From NCBI GenBank assembly GCA_964404605.1, contig CAYOKT010000005.1:1-57367 (forward strand): a stretch of DNA of 57,367 nt, read 5' to 3'. Origin of the DNA: CAYOKT01 sp964404605. Lineage in GTDB: Bacteria; Electryoneota; Electryoneia; Electryoneales; Electryoneaceae. Below, piece by piece: positions 41,287-50,650 of the stretch; position 1 is the stretch's first letter; every line of letters begins with the position of its first letter. Position numbers and translations under genes: made by a program. The notes beneath the pieces are model-generated. The model was not told where the DNA came from. It made no database searches and saw only the letters and a list, made by a program, of their open reading frames with translations.

Positions 41287-43484
41287 ACATCGACACGAGA
41301 ACTGACCCCGCCGCTCAAGGCGATATCCTCCCCTCCGCCTCTCTTCGCATGCTGTTCAGCCGCGCGCTGCAGGTCGTGCTGAAGCGCTGGGTCCTTTTCA
41401 TGGTGGTTTTCTTCGCGGTCTTCGCCGGGGGATTGTCTTTCGTCCTCACCCGTCCGCCCATCTATGTGTCCAAGTCGACGGTCATGTTCGAGCAGGTGGG
41501 GAAGAACAGCGGTGACCTCGCGACATCGTACCTCAACCTGAGCCCGGTTCTCTCCTCCGTCCCGCTGGATGAATTCTTCAAGTCCGTCGTGAACAGTGTG
41601 ATCTATCGTGACCAACTGGCTGCCACGCTGAAGGAATCCGGGTACACTCCTCCCGAAGGGATGACTATCGAAACGGCGATCCTGCGAAATCTCGAATACT
41701 CCTTCATGAAGAGCAGCGCCTTTGCGGATATCATCGCACGGGAGACGGATGCCAGACGCGCCCGGTTGATGGTGAAGAGCGCCCTGGAAACCCTGATTGA
41801 ACGGTCACGGCTGATTCATCGGGAGGAGCTCAGGAGCACGACCGATTTCCTCGACACGCAACTGGCGGTGATGACGAAGAACATGGAGGATGTCGAGCGC
41901 GAGATCCAGGAATTCCAGGAAAAGAACGCCATCGACCCCGCCGATGTGGAGCGGGGAGTCTGGGGGGAATTGTACGATCTCCAGCAGCAACTGGTGGAGA
42001 CGGAAGTGACCCTTTCCCTCGAAGCCTTGAACTACCAGTCGTTCGGGGATCAATTCACCCGGCTCGCGATGGAGACCGCCAGGGATCTCGGCGGGCGCGA
42101 GGCGCCGATGGTCGAGGAGCTGAAGGAGAGAATCATCGACCTGCAGCGCAGGATCGATGTTCTTCTGAAGCAGGACCCGCACAGCCCCCAGGTGGATCTG
42201 CTCCGCGGGGAGTTGGGTGCGGCTCGTGATTCGCTCCTCACCACTATCTCGGAGGCGCAGAGCGGTGAACCGAAACTGCGGCAGGAGCGCAGCGCGCTTC
42301 TCTCCGCCCTGATCGACAAACGGACCGAATCGGAGCTGAATCTCGTCGGCCTGCGGAACAAGCAGGCATTCCTTCGCGAACGGATACGCGTGTTTAAAGA
42401 GGATCACCCCGACATCCTCGAAACCGCCCTCCGTTTTTCCAAGCTGATTCGTTCGAAAGAGGTGCTGAACAACGCGTTCAACATGCTGATGGAAAAACGT
42501 GAAGAGGCGAGGATCCAGGCGGCTTCGGAAACCGGTGGGATCAAGGTGATCGATCCGCCGAATCTGCCGCTGAAACCGGAAGATGAGAAAAAGGGCTTCT
42601 ACGCCGCCGTAAGCCTGTTGCTCGGGTTGTTCCTGGGGTTCGGCGTCTGCTTCGCAGCCGACCTGTTTGACGACTCCTTCAAGACGCCCGAAGAGGTGGA
42701 GCACATACTCCGGCTGAGTACCCTTGGTATGATTCCCGAGATCCGCCTCCCCAGGGACAAGCTGAAACCGGAGGCGGGGAAAATATCCCCCGGCGAACGG
42801 AAGTACCGCATCCAGCGATCGCTGCTCATCTCGAACTTGCCGCCGAGCAACCCCGTGGTCGAGGCGTACCGGACGTTGAAAACGAATATCGCCTTTTCCT
42901 TTCCCGATGTGAACCTGAAATCGATCACCATTTCCAGCCCCCAATCCGGCGAGGGCAAGTCGATCACCTCGGCGAATCTCGCCATCAGCTTCGCCATGTC
43001 CGGGCTGAACACACTTCTCGTGGACTGCGACCTCCGCAGGCCGATTCAACATTCGCTGTTCAACACGACCAGCGAACCGGGGTTGACTGACGTGCTGTTC
43101 GAACAGAACGGCTGGGAAAAAGCGCCTCGCCCAACGGGAATCGAGAACCTGACCCTGATGCCGGTCGGATCCTCCACCCCGAACCCGGCGGACCTGATCA
43201 GCTCGGAGAAGATGCGCCGGTTCATCCAACGTTCCACTGAGCTGTATGACATCGTCATATTCGACACTCCTCCGATCACTTTCGCCGTCGATGCACGACT
43301 TCTCGCCAACCGCACGCAGGGGTTGATCCTGGTGATTCAGAATGAAAAGACGCGGATCAACACGGCGAAACTCAGTGTGAACCAGGTTCGCCAGGTCGGG
43401 GGACGATTGATCGGAACGGTGATCAACAGGATCAGTGCCCGCCCCCTCTACGGCAGCGAATACTACATTTACGGCGAAAGCTGA
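41283..43484 (+). CDS. Wzc-like chain-length determinant and autophosphorylating tyrosine kinase
   Basis: 733 residues. A Wzz-type N-terminal region has membrane helices at about 29-57 (WVLFMVVFFAVFAGGLSFVL) and 438-462 (YAAVSLLLGLFLGFGVCF), with a long periplasmic coiled coil between them. The cytoplasmic BY-kinase domain has Walker A SPQSGEGKSIT (K559), Walker A' LLVDCDLRRP and Walker B IVIFDTPPI. The C-terminus carries a Tyr cluster (LYGSEYYIYGES), the autophosphorylation tail that controls polymer length and export. It works with the Wza-like channel and Wzy polymerase. Start ATGA overlaps the export-protein stop. Confidence 0.94.
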   Translation: MNIDTRTDPAAQGDILPSASLRMLFSRALQVVLKRWVLFMVVFFAVFAGGLSFVLTRPPIYVSKSTVMFEQVGKNSGDLATSYLNLSPVLSSVPLDEFFKSVVNSVIYRDQLAATLKESGYTPPEGMTIETAILRNLEYSFMKSSAFADIIARETDARRARLMVKSALETLIERSRLIHREELRSTTDFLDTQLAVMTKNMEDVEREIQEFQEKNAIDPADVERGVWGELYDLQQQLVETEVTLSLEALNYQSFGDQFTRLAMETARDLGGREAPMVEELKERIIDLQRRIDVLLKQDPHSPQVDLLRGELGAARDSLLTTISEAQSGEPKLRQERSALLSALIDKRTESELNLVGLRNKQAFLRERIRVFKEDHPDILETALRFSKLIRSKEVLNNAFNMLMEKREEARIQAASETGGIKVIDPPNLPLKPEDEKKGFYAAVSLLLGLFLGFGVCFAADLFDDSFKTPEEVEHILRLSTLGMIPEIRLPRDKLKPEAGKISPGERKYRIQRSLLISNLPPSNPVVEAYRTLKTNIAFSFPDVNLKSITISSPQSGEGKSITSANLAISFAMSGLNTLLVDCDLRRPIQHSLFNTTSEPGLTDVLFEQNGWEKAPRPTGIENLTLMPVGSSTPNPADLISSEKMRRFIQRSTELYDIVIFDTPPITFAVDARLLANRTQGLILVIQNEKTRINTAKLSVNQVRQVGGRLIGTVINRISARPLYGSEYYIYGES

Positions 43485-43540
43485 CTTCACGTCCACGGAG
43501 CCCCGGCAATTCCCCCGGCTCCTCAAGCCCGGTCCCACTC

Positions 43541-45085
43541 GTGCGCCATATCCCTTCCAACGACAATGATACTCTATCCCCCGATCACTTGAGTACTCTC
43601 GCGCGCGGCACCGGCATCGCCTTCTCCGGCAACATCGTCGGCAAGGCGGCACAGGTTGTTACCCAGGTCGTCCTCGCACGGTTACTGGGCCCGAGGGACT
43701 TCGGCCTCTACGCCCTCGGTCTCACGTTCCTCCGGATTACCGGCGCCTTATCGCCGTTGGGTCTCGGGCTGGGTGTGATCCGCTATGCAAGCCTTTACAA
43801 GGAAAAAGACAAGGCCCGTTTGAAGGGGGTGATCCTCCAGTCGCTGTGGACCGCGACAGCGATGGGGCTCCTGCTCGGCGGCATGCTGTTCTTCGCGGCG
43901 CCATACTTGGCGGACAGGGTGTTCCATAAGCCCGGTCTTGAAGCTGTTCTCCGTTGGTTTTCCTTCGCGATCTGGCTGGCGGCCGGCTTGCGGGTCGGTT
44001 CCGCGACCACGCGTTCGACCCAGAGGATGGAGTACAGCGTCATCACCCAGAACATTCTCCTTCCGCTGAGTCATCTCGTCCTGGTGATTCTGCTCCTCAA
44101 GGTGTTCCAGGCGGGGATGCAGGGAGCCCTTGCGGCGCGGGTGACATCGTTCGCGCTCGCTTTCTTCCTCGCCCTCTTTTTCATCCGGCGCCTGTTCCCG
44201 GAGGTGTTCTCCCATGCAGTACGGGCGAAGTACACGTTTCGCGAGGTTCTCGCGTTTTCCCTCGCAACCGCATGGGCCGGGGTTCTCAATTCCCTCGCCT
44301 CGTGGACCGACCGGTTGCTGATCGGCTACTTTCGCCCCGCCGCGGATGTGGGGTTCTACCAGGCTTCGGCGCAGATCGCAACCCTGTTCACGATCATCGC
44401 GATCACGTTAAACACCATCGTTTCGCCGATGATCGCTCACATGCGCGGACGCGAAGAGAAGCACCAGCTCAACGCCCTGTTCAAGGTCACCACCCGCTGG
44501 AGACTCTATCTTGGCCTTCCTCTCCTGATACCCGTTCTGGTGAACGCCCGTGACATCATGGCTGGCATCTTCGGTGAGGCCTATCTCGCCGGCACCGGGG
44601 CGATGGTGGTCCTCGCTTCCGCACAAGTGTTGAACCTTGGGATCGGGGCGGTTGGCCTGACCATGATAATGACCGGGAATCAAAACCGCTGGCTCGGGAT
44701 CACCGTGCTCGCGCTCATCGCGAATATCACCCTGAACCTGGTCCTCATTCCCCGGTTCGGGCTCATCGGAGCGGCTTTCTCCACCGCAGCCGCCTTTCTC
44801 TTTTCGGGGGTCTTCGGCTTGATTACGTTATTCCGGCGGGAACGGCTGTGGCCGCATGACAAGCGGATCTTCAAGGGCCTGTTCGCCGGTGTTGTGACCA
44901 CCGGGATTCTGCTTCTGCTGAAACACCTGGTGCAGTTCCCCGGTCGTCTTGACATCCTGATCCACCTGTTCGTTTCGCTGATCTCGTTCGGGGGGATCAT
45001 TCTCCTGCTCGGGCTCGATGAAGAGGAACGCCACCTTTTCAGCGGGATACGAAGCCATTTGTATCGAATGCTCAAGGTTCGCTGA
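43541..45085 (+). CDS. Wzx-like polysaccharide flippase (MOP superfamily)
   Basis: 514 residues from GTG 43541, with no clear ribosome site; the functional start could be some codons later, before GTGIAFSGNIVGKAAQ. About 14 hydrophobic helices are present, beginning with the MOP/RfbX signature GKAAQVVTQVVLARLLGPRDFGLYALG. A short amphipathic segment (SLASWTDRLLIGYFRPAADVGFYQ) matches the conserved middle of the family. It would flip lipid-linked repeat units to the periplasmic face. Order wza-wzc-wzx-wzy is typical for Wzx/Wzy-dependent export. Confidence 0.92.
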   Translation: MRHIPSNDNDTLSPDHLSTLARGTGIAFSGNIVGKAAQVVTQVVLARLLGPRDFGLYALGLTFLRITGALSPLGLGLGVIRYASLYKEKDKARLKGVILQSLWTATAMGLLLGGMLFFAAPYLADRVFHKPGLEAVLRWFSFAIWLAAGLRVGSATTRSTQRMEYSVITQNILLPLSHLVLVILLLKVFQAGMQGALAARVTSFALAFFLALFFIRRLFPEVFSHAVRAKYTFREVLAFSLATAWAGVLNSLASWTDRLLIGYFRPAADVGFYQASAQIATLFTIIAITLNTIVSPMIAHMRGREEKHQLNALFKVTTRWRLYLGLPLLIPVLVNARDIMAGIFGEAYLAGTGAMVVLASAQVLNLGIGAVGLTMIMTGNQNRWLGITVLALIANITLNLVLIPRFGLIGAAFSTAAAFLFSGVFGLITLFRRERLWPHDKRIFKGLFAGVVTTGILLLLKHLVQFPGRLDILIHLFVSLISFGGIILLLGLDEEERHLFSGIRSHLYRMLKVR

Positions 45086-45183
45086 CTCGCGGCGGGAACG
45101 GCCGACCTGTTTCCCTCGTTGCCGGACCGGCGGGCTGCGGCAGACTAATTGGTGGGTGTGAGTGTTGATAGGGAACTGAAACC

Positions 45184-46704
45184 TTGTCTTTGATGCAACT
45201 GCAGGGAATCAGCGCCGCGGGGGTGGCTTTGAAGCTTTCCTCGAGAAGGCTGCTCACCGCGCTCCTCCTCGCGGGGGCCGGTTTCGCGGTCACATATTTC
45301 CTCTTCAATACCTTCAACCCGATCATCGTCATCGTCACCGGGCTGATCTTCCTGCTGACCGTGTTCGCCCTGAAAGATATCACCTACGGGGTGATCGCTT
45401 TCCTCGCGATTCTGCCCTTCATCGATTTCTTCAAGCGATTCCTCTTTATCTTCGATACGACCAAGGTTGAGTACTTCCTCGTCAAGTCTCTTCCCGATCT
45501 CATCCCACTGGGAATGATCCTCTATCTCGTCGGGGATCGACGGTTGCAGCAGGGGCGTTCCCGCCTGGACAAATGGGTGCTGTTTTTCTCCCTCTGGGTG
45601 TTGCTCGAAGCGTTCAATCCCCGCAGCCCGATCATCGTCGGCCTGGGCGGCATTCACCTCTATATCATTCCCCTGCTCCTCTATTTCTATTCGCGGGAAC
45701 TCGTGGCAAAGGACCGCTGGAAACCCGCCATGTTCGTCATCCTCGGCACCGCGGTCATCAGTTCATTCTACGGCATCTACCAGTTCAAGTTCGGTATGCC
45801 GGGGTTCGAAGAGGCATGGGTGAACAGTCCCATGGTCTCCTCGCGCAAGCTGGACATGATCACGATACGAGGCTTTTTGCGGGCCTACGCGGGGTTCACC
45901 AGTCACAAGGAATTCGGTTTCTTCCTCGCCGTGTCGATGCTGGTGACACTGTTCGCTCCCATCCGTCTGCATGCTCTCGTCCGCCTGCTCCTCTTCGCTC
46001 TCTTCAGCGTAGCCCTGGTGATGACTTTCCATCGTGCATCCCTGCTCGCTTTTCTCGCCGGGGTCGTGGTCTATTTCATCGTGCGGTATCGGCGGAAAGG
46101 TCTCTTCGACCTCACAGCGGTCGGGCTGGTGGTCAGCCCCCTGCTGGTCCCCCTGCTGGGAAACGCGCTTGTGGGGTTGAAGACCCTGTTCAAACAACCC
46201 CTCCTCTACGCTCTCCTGCAGACGGGAACCTTCGATGCCCGTGTCCGGGGATTTCATCGGGCGTTCCAGAACCTCGGTTCCACCCTCGACCCCATCGGGC
46301 ATGGGTTGGGTTCGGTTTTCGTCGGGATCCGGATCGCCAACATCCGCCAGGTGATCGAGGTTCCCCACAACGGCTACCTCGAAATGTTATGGGAGATCGG
46401 TTCCATCGGCACCCTTCTTTTTATCCTCCTGGTCGTCCATTTCTTTTTCCTCAGCAGAAAATTGATGATGATGGATCTTCCGCCGGAGGACAAGCGCCTC
46501 GCGGCCCTTTGCATCGGGCTGCTTTCGGGGATTCTGCTCACGCACGGTCTGATCAACGCCTTTACCCAGATGTACCATACCGCTGCGTATTTCTGGGTGT
46601 TCGCGGGGATTCTGACCGGGATCTGGGCACGCAACGAGACCGGGGCGGAAGGTATGAACGGCCTCTACGAAAAATCCCCTCCGGGTCCGGCGAGGGAAGC
46701 CTGA
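45184..46704 (+). CDS. Wzy polymerase / O-antigen ligase-like membrane protein
   Basis: 506 residues from TTG 45184 (an ATG at 45193 is the alternative). About 11 membrane helices, with a large periplasmic loop at about 195-245 (KFGMPGFEEAWVNSPMVSSRKLDMITIRGFLRAYAGFTSHKEF-type segment) and a second containing VPHNGYLEMLWEIGSIG. HNxYLEMLxExGxxG is the hallmark of the Wzy_C/O-antigen ligase family. It probably polymerises the flipped repeat units, or alternatively ligates them to an acceptor. The next gene starts three bases after its stop. Confidence 0.88.
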   Translation: MSLMQLQGISAAGVALKLSSRRLLTALLLAGAGFAVTYFLFNTFNPIIVIVTGLIFLLTVFALKDITYGVIAFLAILPFIDFFKRFLFIFDTTKVEYFLVKSLPDLIPLGMILYLVGDRRLQQGRSRLDKWVLFFSLWVLLEAFNPRSPIIVGLGGIHLYIIPLLLYFYSRELVAKDRWKPAMFVILGTAVISSFYGIYQFKFGMPGFEEAWVNSPMVSSRKLDMITIRGFLRAYAGFTSHKEFGFFLAVSMLVTLFAPIRLHALVRLLLFALFSVALVMTFHRASLLAFLAGVVVYFIVRYRRKGLFDLTAVGLVVSPLLVPLLGNALVGLKTLFKQPLLYALLQTGTFDARVRGFHRAFQNLGSTLDPIGHGLGSVFVGIRIANIRQVIEVPHNGYLEMLWEIGSIGTLLFILLVVHFFFLSRKLMMMDLPPEDKRLAALCIGLLSGILLTHGLINAFTQMYHTAAYFWVFAGILTGIWARNETGAEGMNGLYEKSPPGPAREA

Positions 46705-46707
46705 ATC

Positions 46708-47832
46708 ATGGAGCGCGTCGGCCTGTACGCCCTCGACCAGGATCTCGCGACCACCCGTTCGCGGGGGATCTACTTTTACACGCGCGGATTGATCCGCGGG
46801 CTTGCGGAGACGCCGGACCCGGGGTTCGAAGTCCACCTGTTCCTGAGCGATGCGAACCTGCGGGATTTCGCGCCGCGTGCGCGGCCGGGCTGGATGCACA
46901 TCCACCACGTCCGCGGCCGCTACGGCGCCGGTGCGAAACGGTTGTGGGCGGACCAGGGGCTCGCCGCGCTGCTTCCGGCGCGGTACCGGCTCGGCCTGGT
47001 CCACTTTCCCAAGGGGTGGGTTCCCGCCTGGACCCCCGGCCGCCCGAGGGTGGTTGCGACGCTGCATGACGCCATCGTCCCCTGGTACCGAAAGCATCAC
47101 CCCGAGGTTTCGCCCCGGCGCAACGGTTTCTTCACCTGGGCCACGCATCACTCCATCCGGCGCTCGGATCGTATTCTCGCCCCTTCCCGCAGTGCCGCGC
47201 GGGACCTCGTCGATTTCGACCCGGCGGCCGAAGGGAAAATCACCGTTGTCGTGGAAGGCTGCGGGTTGGAGATGCCGTCGGAACTCCCCCACCCCTCCGA
47301 ACGGACCGGCGGAATCCTCGTCATCGGGTCGACCGCCCCGCACAAGGCGACGCGCGAAACCCTCCACCTTCTGGCTGCCTGGGTGCGCGCCGGGGGGACT
47401 CGACCGGCGGTTACGATCGTCGGGCTGGATGGGTGGCCGCGGGGATGGGGAGAACCGCCGGCCGGCTTGGACGTGAAATATGTCGGCATGGCCGATGAGC
47501 GGCGGCTGATCGACCTCTACAAACGGCACCGTGTTCTCGTGCTCCTCAGCGAGATCGAGGGGTTCGGCCTGCCGGCGCTGGAGGCGTACGCATTGGGGAT
47601 GCCCGTATGTTACCGTGACCGCAGCGCCGTCGGCGAGCTTCTCGCCGATGTTCCCGGCGGGTGGGATGGAACCGGCGAGGACCGCTTCATCGCGGCGATG
47701 GACGCCGCCCTGGCGATGTCCCGCGAGGAGATTCTCGCCGTCCGCGAACGTCTGCTCAGCCGTTACAACTGGAGGAAGAGCGCGGAACAGACGATGCGGG
47801 TGTACGCGGAATTGCTGCAGGAAACCGGCTGA
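46708..47832 (+). CDS. GT4-family glycosyltransferase
   Basis: 374 residues of GT-B fold. The N-terminal half has GIYFYTRGLIRGL and VVATLHDAIVPWYRKHHPE; the C-terminal half has ILVIGSTAPHKATRE and the EX7E motif in SEIEGFGLPALEAYALGMPV, which binds the nucleotide-sugar donor in retaining GT4 enzymes. It is a cytoplasmic transferase adding one sugar of the repeat unit; donor and acceptor are not predictable here. It lies three bases after the wzy-like gene and eight bases before a sulfotransferase gene, in the same operon. Confidence 0.93.
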   Translation: MERVGLYALDQDLATTRSRGIYFYTRGLIRGLAETPDPGFEVHLFLSDANLRDFAPRARPGWMHIHHVRGRYGAGAKRLWADQGLAALLPARYRLGLVHFPKGWVPAWTPGRPRVVATLHDAIVPWYRKHHPEVSPRRNGFFTWATHHSIRRSDRILAPSRSAARDLVDFDPAAEGKITVVVEGCGLEMPSELPHPSERTGGILVIGSTAPHKATRETLHLLAAWVRAGGTRPAVTIVGLDGWPRGWGEPPAGLDVKYVGMADERRLIDLYKRHRVLVLLSEIEGFGLPALEAYALGMPVCYRDRSAVGELLADVPGGWDGTGEDRFIAAMDAALAMSREEILAVRERLLSRYNWRKSAEQTMRVYAELLQETG

Positions 47833-47840
47833 AAGGGACC

Positions 47841-48824
47841 ATGATTCACCAGGGACAATCCGGGGCGGAACCGGAGAGCTTCGCACCCCGACCGGGCGAT
47901 GATCGGATCAAGGTGCTGTACATCCTCGGCCATGGCCGCAGCGGGACCACTCTCCTCAGCCGTATCCTCGGGCAGGTGGAAGGGTTCTTCTCCATCGGTG
48001 AGATCTTCCAGATCTGGGAGCGAAACCTGATCGGGAACCGCTTTTGCGGCTGCGGTTCGCGCTTCCGGGACTGCGAAATCTGGCGCGCGGTGTTCGATGA
48101 GGCGTTCGGAGGGTTCGACGGGGTCGATGTGAAAGGGATGATCCGGGCCTGGAACTCCATGATGCGCACGCGCCACCTCGCCTATTTCCTGCTTCCCGGG
48201 CACCGTGCACGGATGCAGCGGCACCTGGCCGCGTACCTGCAGACGCTCGAAAGGCTCTACGTGGCAATCGCCTCGGTGACCTCCGCGAAGGTGATCGTCG
48301 ACCCGTCGAAGTACCCGACCTATGCCTATCTCCTGAACATGATCCCTGGTCTCGACCTCTCCATCGTACACCTGGTTCGCGATCCCCGGGGGACCGCCTA
48401 TTCCTGGCAGAAAGTGAAACCACAGCCGGACGGCGATACCCCGGACGAGATCATGGGGAGGATGAGTCCCGCGTTCAGCACGGGTTTGTGGATCGCGTGG
48501 AACATCGCCGGTGAGGCCATGTGGCGAAGCGGCGATATTCCCTACTACCGAATCCGGTACGAGGATTTCATCCGGCATCCTCGCGAGGAGGTAAAAAAAA
48601 TGGTCCAGCTCACCGGCGAGGGGGAAATGAAGTTACCTTTCGTATCGGAGCACGAGGTCACCCTGGGGCCGGATCACTCCCTGTCGGGGAACCCGAACCG
48701 CTTTGAGCGGGGTGCCATCCGCCTGCGACTGGATGATTCGTGGAAAGAGCGGATGCGCCTGAGGGACCGCCTGCTGGTATCGGCGATGACCCTGCCGATG
48801 CGCCGGCGGTACCGGTATCCTTGA
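47841..48824 (+). CDS. Stand-alone PAPS-dependent sulfotransferase
   Basis: 327 residues from ATG 47841 (GAAAGGGACC upstream); the open frame extends back into the GT4 gene. The 5'-phosphosulfate-binding loop is ILGHGRSGTTLLSRIL near residues 28-43 and the 3'-phosphate motif is IVHLVRDPRGTAYSW near 175-189. A Cys-rich segment (GNRFCGCGSRFRDCEIW) follows the loop, as in several bacterial carbohydrate sulfotransferases. It is likely to sulfate the exopolysaccharide or its lipid-linked unit. A second sulfotransferase domain is fused to the NRPS encoded at 29-33 kb, so sulfation recurs in this locus. Confidence 0.9.
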   Translation: MIHQGQSGAEPESFAPRPGDDRIKVLYILGHGRSGTTLLSRILGQVEGFFSIGEIFQIWERNLIGNRFCGCGSRFRDCEIWRAVFDEAFGGFDGVDVKGMIRAWNSMMRTRHLAYFLLPGHRARMQRHLAAYLQTLERLYVAIASVTSAKVIVDPSKYPTYAYLLNMIPGLDLSIVHLVRDPRGTAYSWQKVKPQPDGDTPDEIMGRMSPAFSTGLWIAWNIAGEAMWRSGDIPYYRIRYEDFIRHPREEVKKMVQLTGEGEMKLPFVSEHEVTLGPDHSLSGNPNRFERGAIRLRLDDSWKERMRLRDRLLVSAMTLPMRRRYRYP

Positions 48825-48950
48825 CGGCCACGCGCTGTTCCCGGGGTAGAGAGCCTGCGGCGCCGCGGCACGGCAACTTTCGGGGAAGCGCGACGTTCAA
48901 CGGAAACAGATGGTTTCGCCTTGACGAAGCACGCTGATGGGGTGGTAAAG

Positions 48951-49409
48951 ATGGACAGTACGGTGAAGAAAAACCCCACCTTGTCCGAGACGACGACACG
49001 GGAGATCCGGGTGACGGCGATCTCGGAGTATATCGACGAAAAATCCGATCCGGCGGAGGATCGCTATTTCTACGCCTACACGATCACCATCGCCAACAAC
49101 AGCCCGAGACGGGTGCAGCTCCTCTCCCGGCACTGGATCATCATCGATTCGGAGGGTGAGCGGCAGGAGGTGCACGGGCCCGGTGTGATCGGAAAGACAC
49201 CGACTCTCGCGCCCGGCGAATCCTTCACCTACACGAGTTTCTGCATCCTCGAGACCGGCTTCGGAACGATGGAGGGCAGCTACCGTTTCCTCGACGACGA
49301 AGGGACGATGTTCGATGTGCAGATCGGCCGGTTCTACCTCGCCACGAACGCGCCCCGTCTCAATTCGCTCATCCGGGAGCAGGACAGGTTCCCGGAAATC
49401 TCCGAATGA
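48951..49409 (+). CDS. apaG: ApaG domain protein
   Basis: 152 residues from ATG 48951 (GGGGTGG upstream); a TTG at 48921 would add ten residues. The ApaG immunoglobulin-like fold is evident: YFYAYTITIANNSPRRVQLLSRHWIIIDSEG, then GVIGKTPTLAPGESFTYTSF and GTMEGSYRFLDDEG. The family hallmarks HWxIxD, GVVGxxPxxxPGxxxxYxS and GxMxGxY are all conserved. The N-terminus is about 25 residues longer than the usual 125. The function is not settled (once linked to cobalt/magnesium efflux; Gly/phosphate-binding fold). A strong terminator follows 20 bp after the stop. Confidence 0.95.
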   Translation: MDSTVKKNPTLSETTTREIRVTAISEYIDEKSDPAEDRYFYAYTITIANNSPRRVQLLSRHWIIIDSEGERQEVHGPGVIGKTPTLAPGESFTYTSFCILETGFGTMEGSYRFLDDEGTMFDVQIGRFYLATNAPRLNSLIREQDRFPEISE

Positions 49410-49428
49410 CGGGTACCAGGAAAACAAC

Positions 49429-49461
49429 GCCCCCACCGGTTTTCCCGGCGGGGGCTTTTTT
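49429..49461. terminator. Bidirectional Rho-independent terminator
   Basis: GCCCCC-a-CCGG (49429-49439) pairs with CCGG-c-GGGGGC (49445-49455), followed by TTTTTT on the plus strand. On the minus strand the stem is followed by GTTGTTTTCC. It serves apaG and the convergent TPR-SLH gene. Confidence 0.9.
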
Positions 49462-49483
49462 ATCTCATCCGCGGTTTCGCCGT

Positions 49484-50632
49484 TCAGAACACCATCCTCA
49501 ACTGGTCCCGCAACGAGTGGATGATCAGCAGCGCTTCGGGCCCGCTCACGTTTTCCGTGGGTCCGAAGGTGCCGTCGAGGCGCGGCTGCATCAATCCCCT
49601 GTCCACGCAGAGCGCCGCCGCGTTGTAGGTCGCCGTGTTGCTGCGCATGTCCTTGAACCGTGATGGTTCCCCGATGTAGCGTGTGGCGAGCGATTCATCG
49701 TGGAAGATGTCGACGAGGATGTTCGTCAGGAACAGGGCATACTCCGCGCGCGATACCGGCAGGTCCGGGTAGAACCGGTTGTCCGGGCTGACCTCCATCA
49801 CCCCGAAGCGCAGCGCGTCCAGGATCCAGGTCCTCGCCCAGTGCCCTTCGATGTCCACGGGTGTCGCGGGCGATTTCCCCCGGTCAACCTCACCGGCGCC
49901 GGGTGCCCCGGGGGGGACGAAAGAGGTGTCGGCCATGATGGGCCTGGCTTGCTTGAGCACCTCGGCCAGCTTCAGCTCCTCGAAGAAGAGCGCGGCGAGA
50001 TCGGCACGCGTGATCTCCGGCAACAGGGCGATCTTCCGCCCCACAAGCGTTCCCGGCGCGGCGCGCTCGATCATCTGCACCTTCCGGTATTCACGGTTCG
50101 CCGCGGCGGACCATTCGTCCTGGAAATCGATGACCCGGCGGAACATCTCCCCCGCCCCGGCGAAGTCGAAGGCGTCCCGTCTCGCCATCCCCCACCAGAG
50201 GTAGGCGACGCTAAGACTGGGATCCATCCCGGTGGCGCGGGAGAAGTCTTTCTGCGCGCTCTCCAACCATTTATCATTCTTCTTCTGCAGGGTCTTGATC
50301 CGGCCCCGCACCGCCCAGGTCCAGGGGTTCTTGCGGTCCAGCTCGATTCCACGATTCGCCTCGTCGCGCCCCTCCTTGTACTCGCCGCCTTCCGCGAGGA
50401 CGAGACCGAGGACGGAGTGCCCTTCCGCGTACTTCGGATCGAGGGCGAGGGCCCGCTCGACGGCTGCCCGCGCCCCGGCAAGGTCCCCGCGGTTCAACAG
50501 GTTCAGGGCCTGGCTGACATGATATTCCGGGGTGTCGAGCACCGATTGGCGCGTTTCGGGTTTCGGGCCGCAGCCGGCCGCCAGGAACAGACCCGCGAGG
50601 AGAAACAGCCAGGGTCGCATTGCCGCCTTCAC
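49484..50632 (-). CDS. TPR-repeat lipoprotein with SLH-like C-terminus
   Basis: 382 residues from GTG 50632, with AAAGGAG seven bases upstream. A lipoprotein signal (WLFLLAGLFLAAGC) puts the lipid-bearing Cys at about residue 21. Three to four TPR repeats follow (YHVSQALNLLNRGDLAGARAAVERALALDPKYAEGHSVLGLVLAEGG and onward to about 175). The C-terminal part (about 265-380) reads like S-layer-homology repeats (DIEGHWARTWILDALRFGVMEVSPDNRFYPDLPVSRAEYALFL). SLH domains bind cell-wall polymers; in Gram-negatives such proteins can bridge envelope layers. It is 18 bp downstream of the LPP20-like gene, presumably one operon. Confidence 0.82.
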   Translation of the reverse strand: MKAAMRPWLFLLAGLFLAAGCGPKPETRQSVLDTPEYHVSQALNLLNRGDLAGARAAVERALALDPKYAEGHSVLGLVLAEGGEYKEGRDEANRGIELDRKNPWTWAVRGRIKTLQKKNDKWLESAQKDFSRATGMDPSLSVAYLWWGMARRDAFDFAGAGEMFRRVIDFQDEWSAAANREYRKVQMIERAAPGTLVGRKIALLPEITRADLAALFFEELKLAEVLKQARPIMADTSFVPPGAPGAGEVDRGKSPATPVDIEGHWARTWILDALRFGVMEVSPDNRFYPDLPVSRAEYALFLTNILVDIFHDESLATRYIGEPSRFKDMRSNTATYNAAALCVDRGLMQPRLDGTFGPTENVSGPEALLIIHSLRDQLRMVF

Positions 50633-50650
50633 AACCTACTCCTTTCCTCA

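Noticed and set aside
41805..43652. 615-residue minus-strand open frame opposite the tyrosine kinase gene
   Set aside because: Shadow of a gene with intact Walker motifs; no family features of its own.
45573..47069. 498-residue plus-strand open frame running across the Wzy and GT4 genes
   Set aside because: Out-of-frame, Arg/Pro/Gly/His-rich translation crossing the boundary of two well-supported genes.
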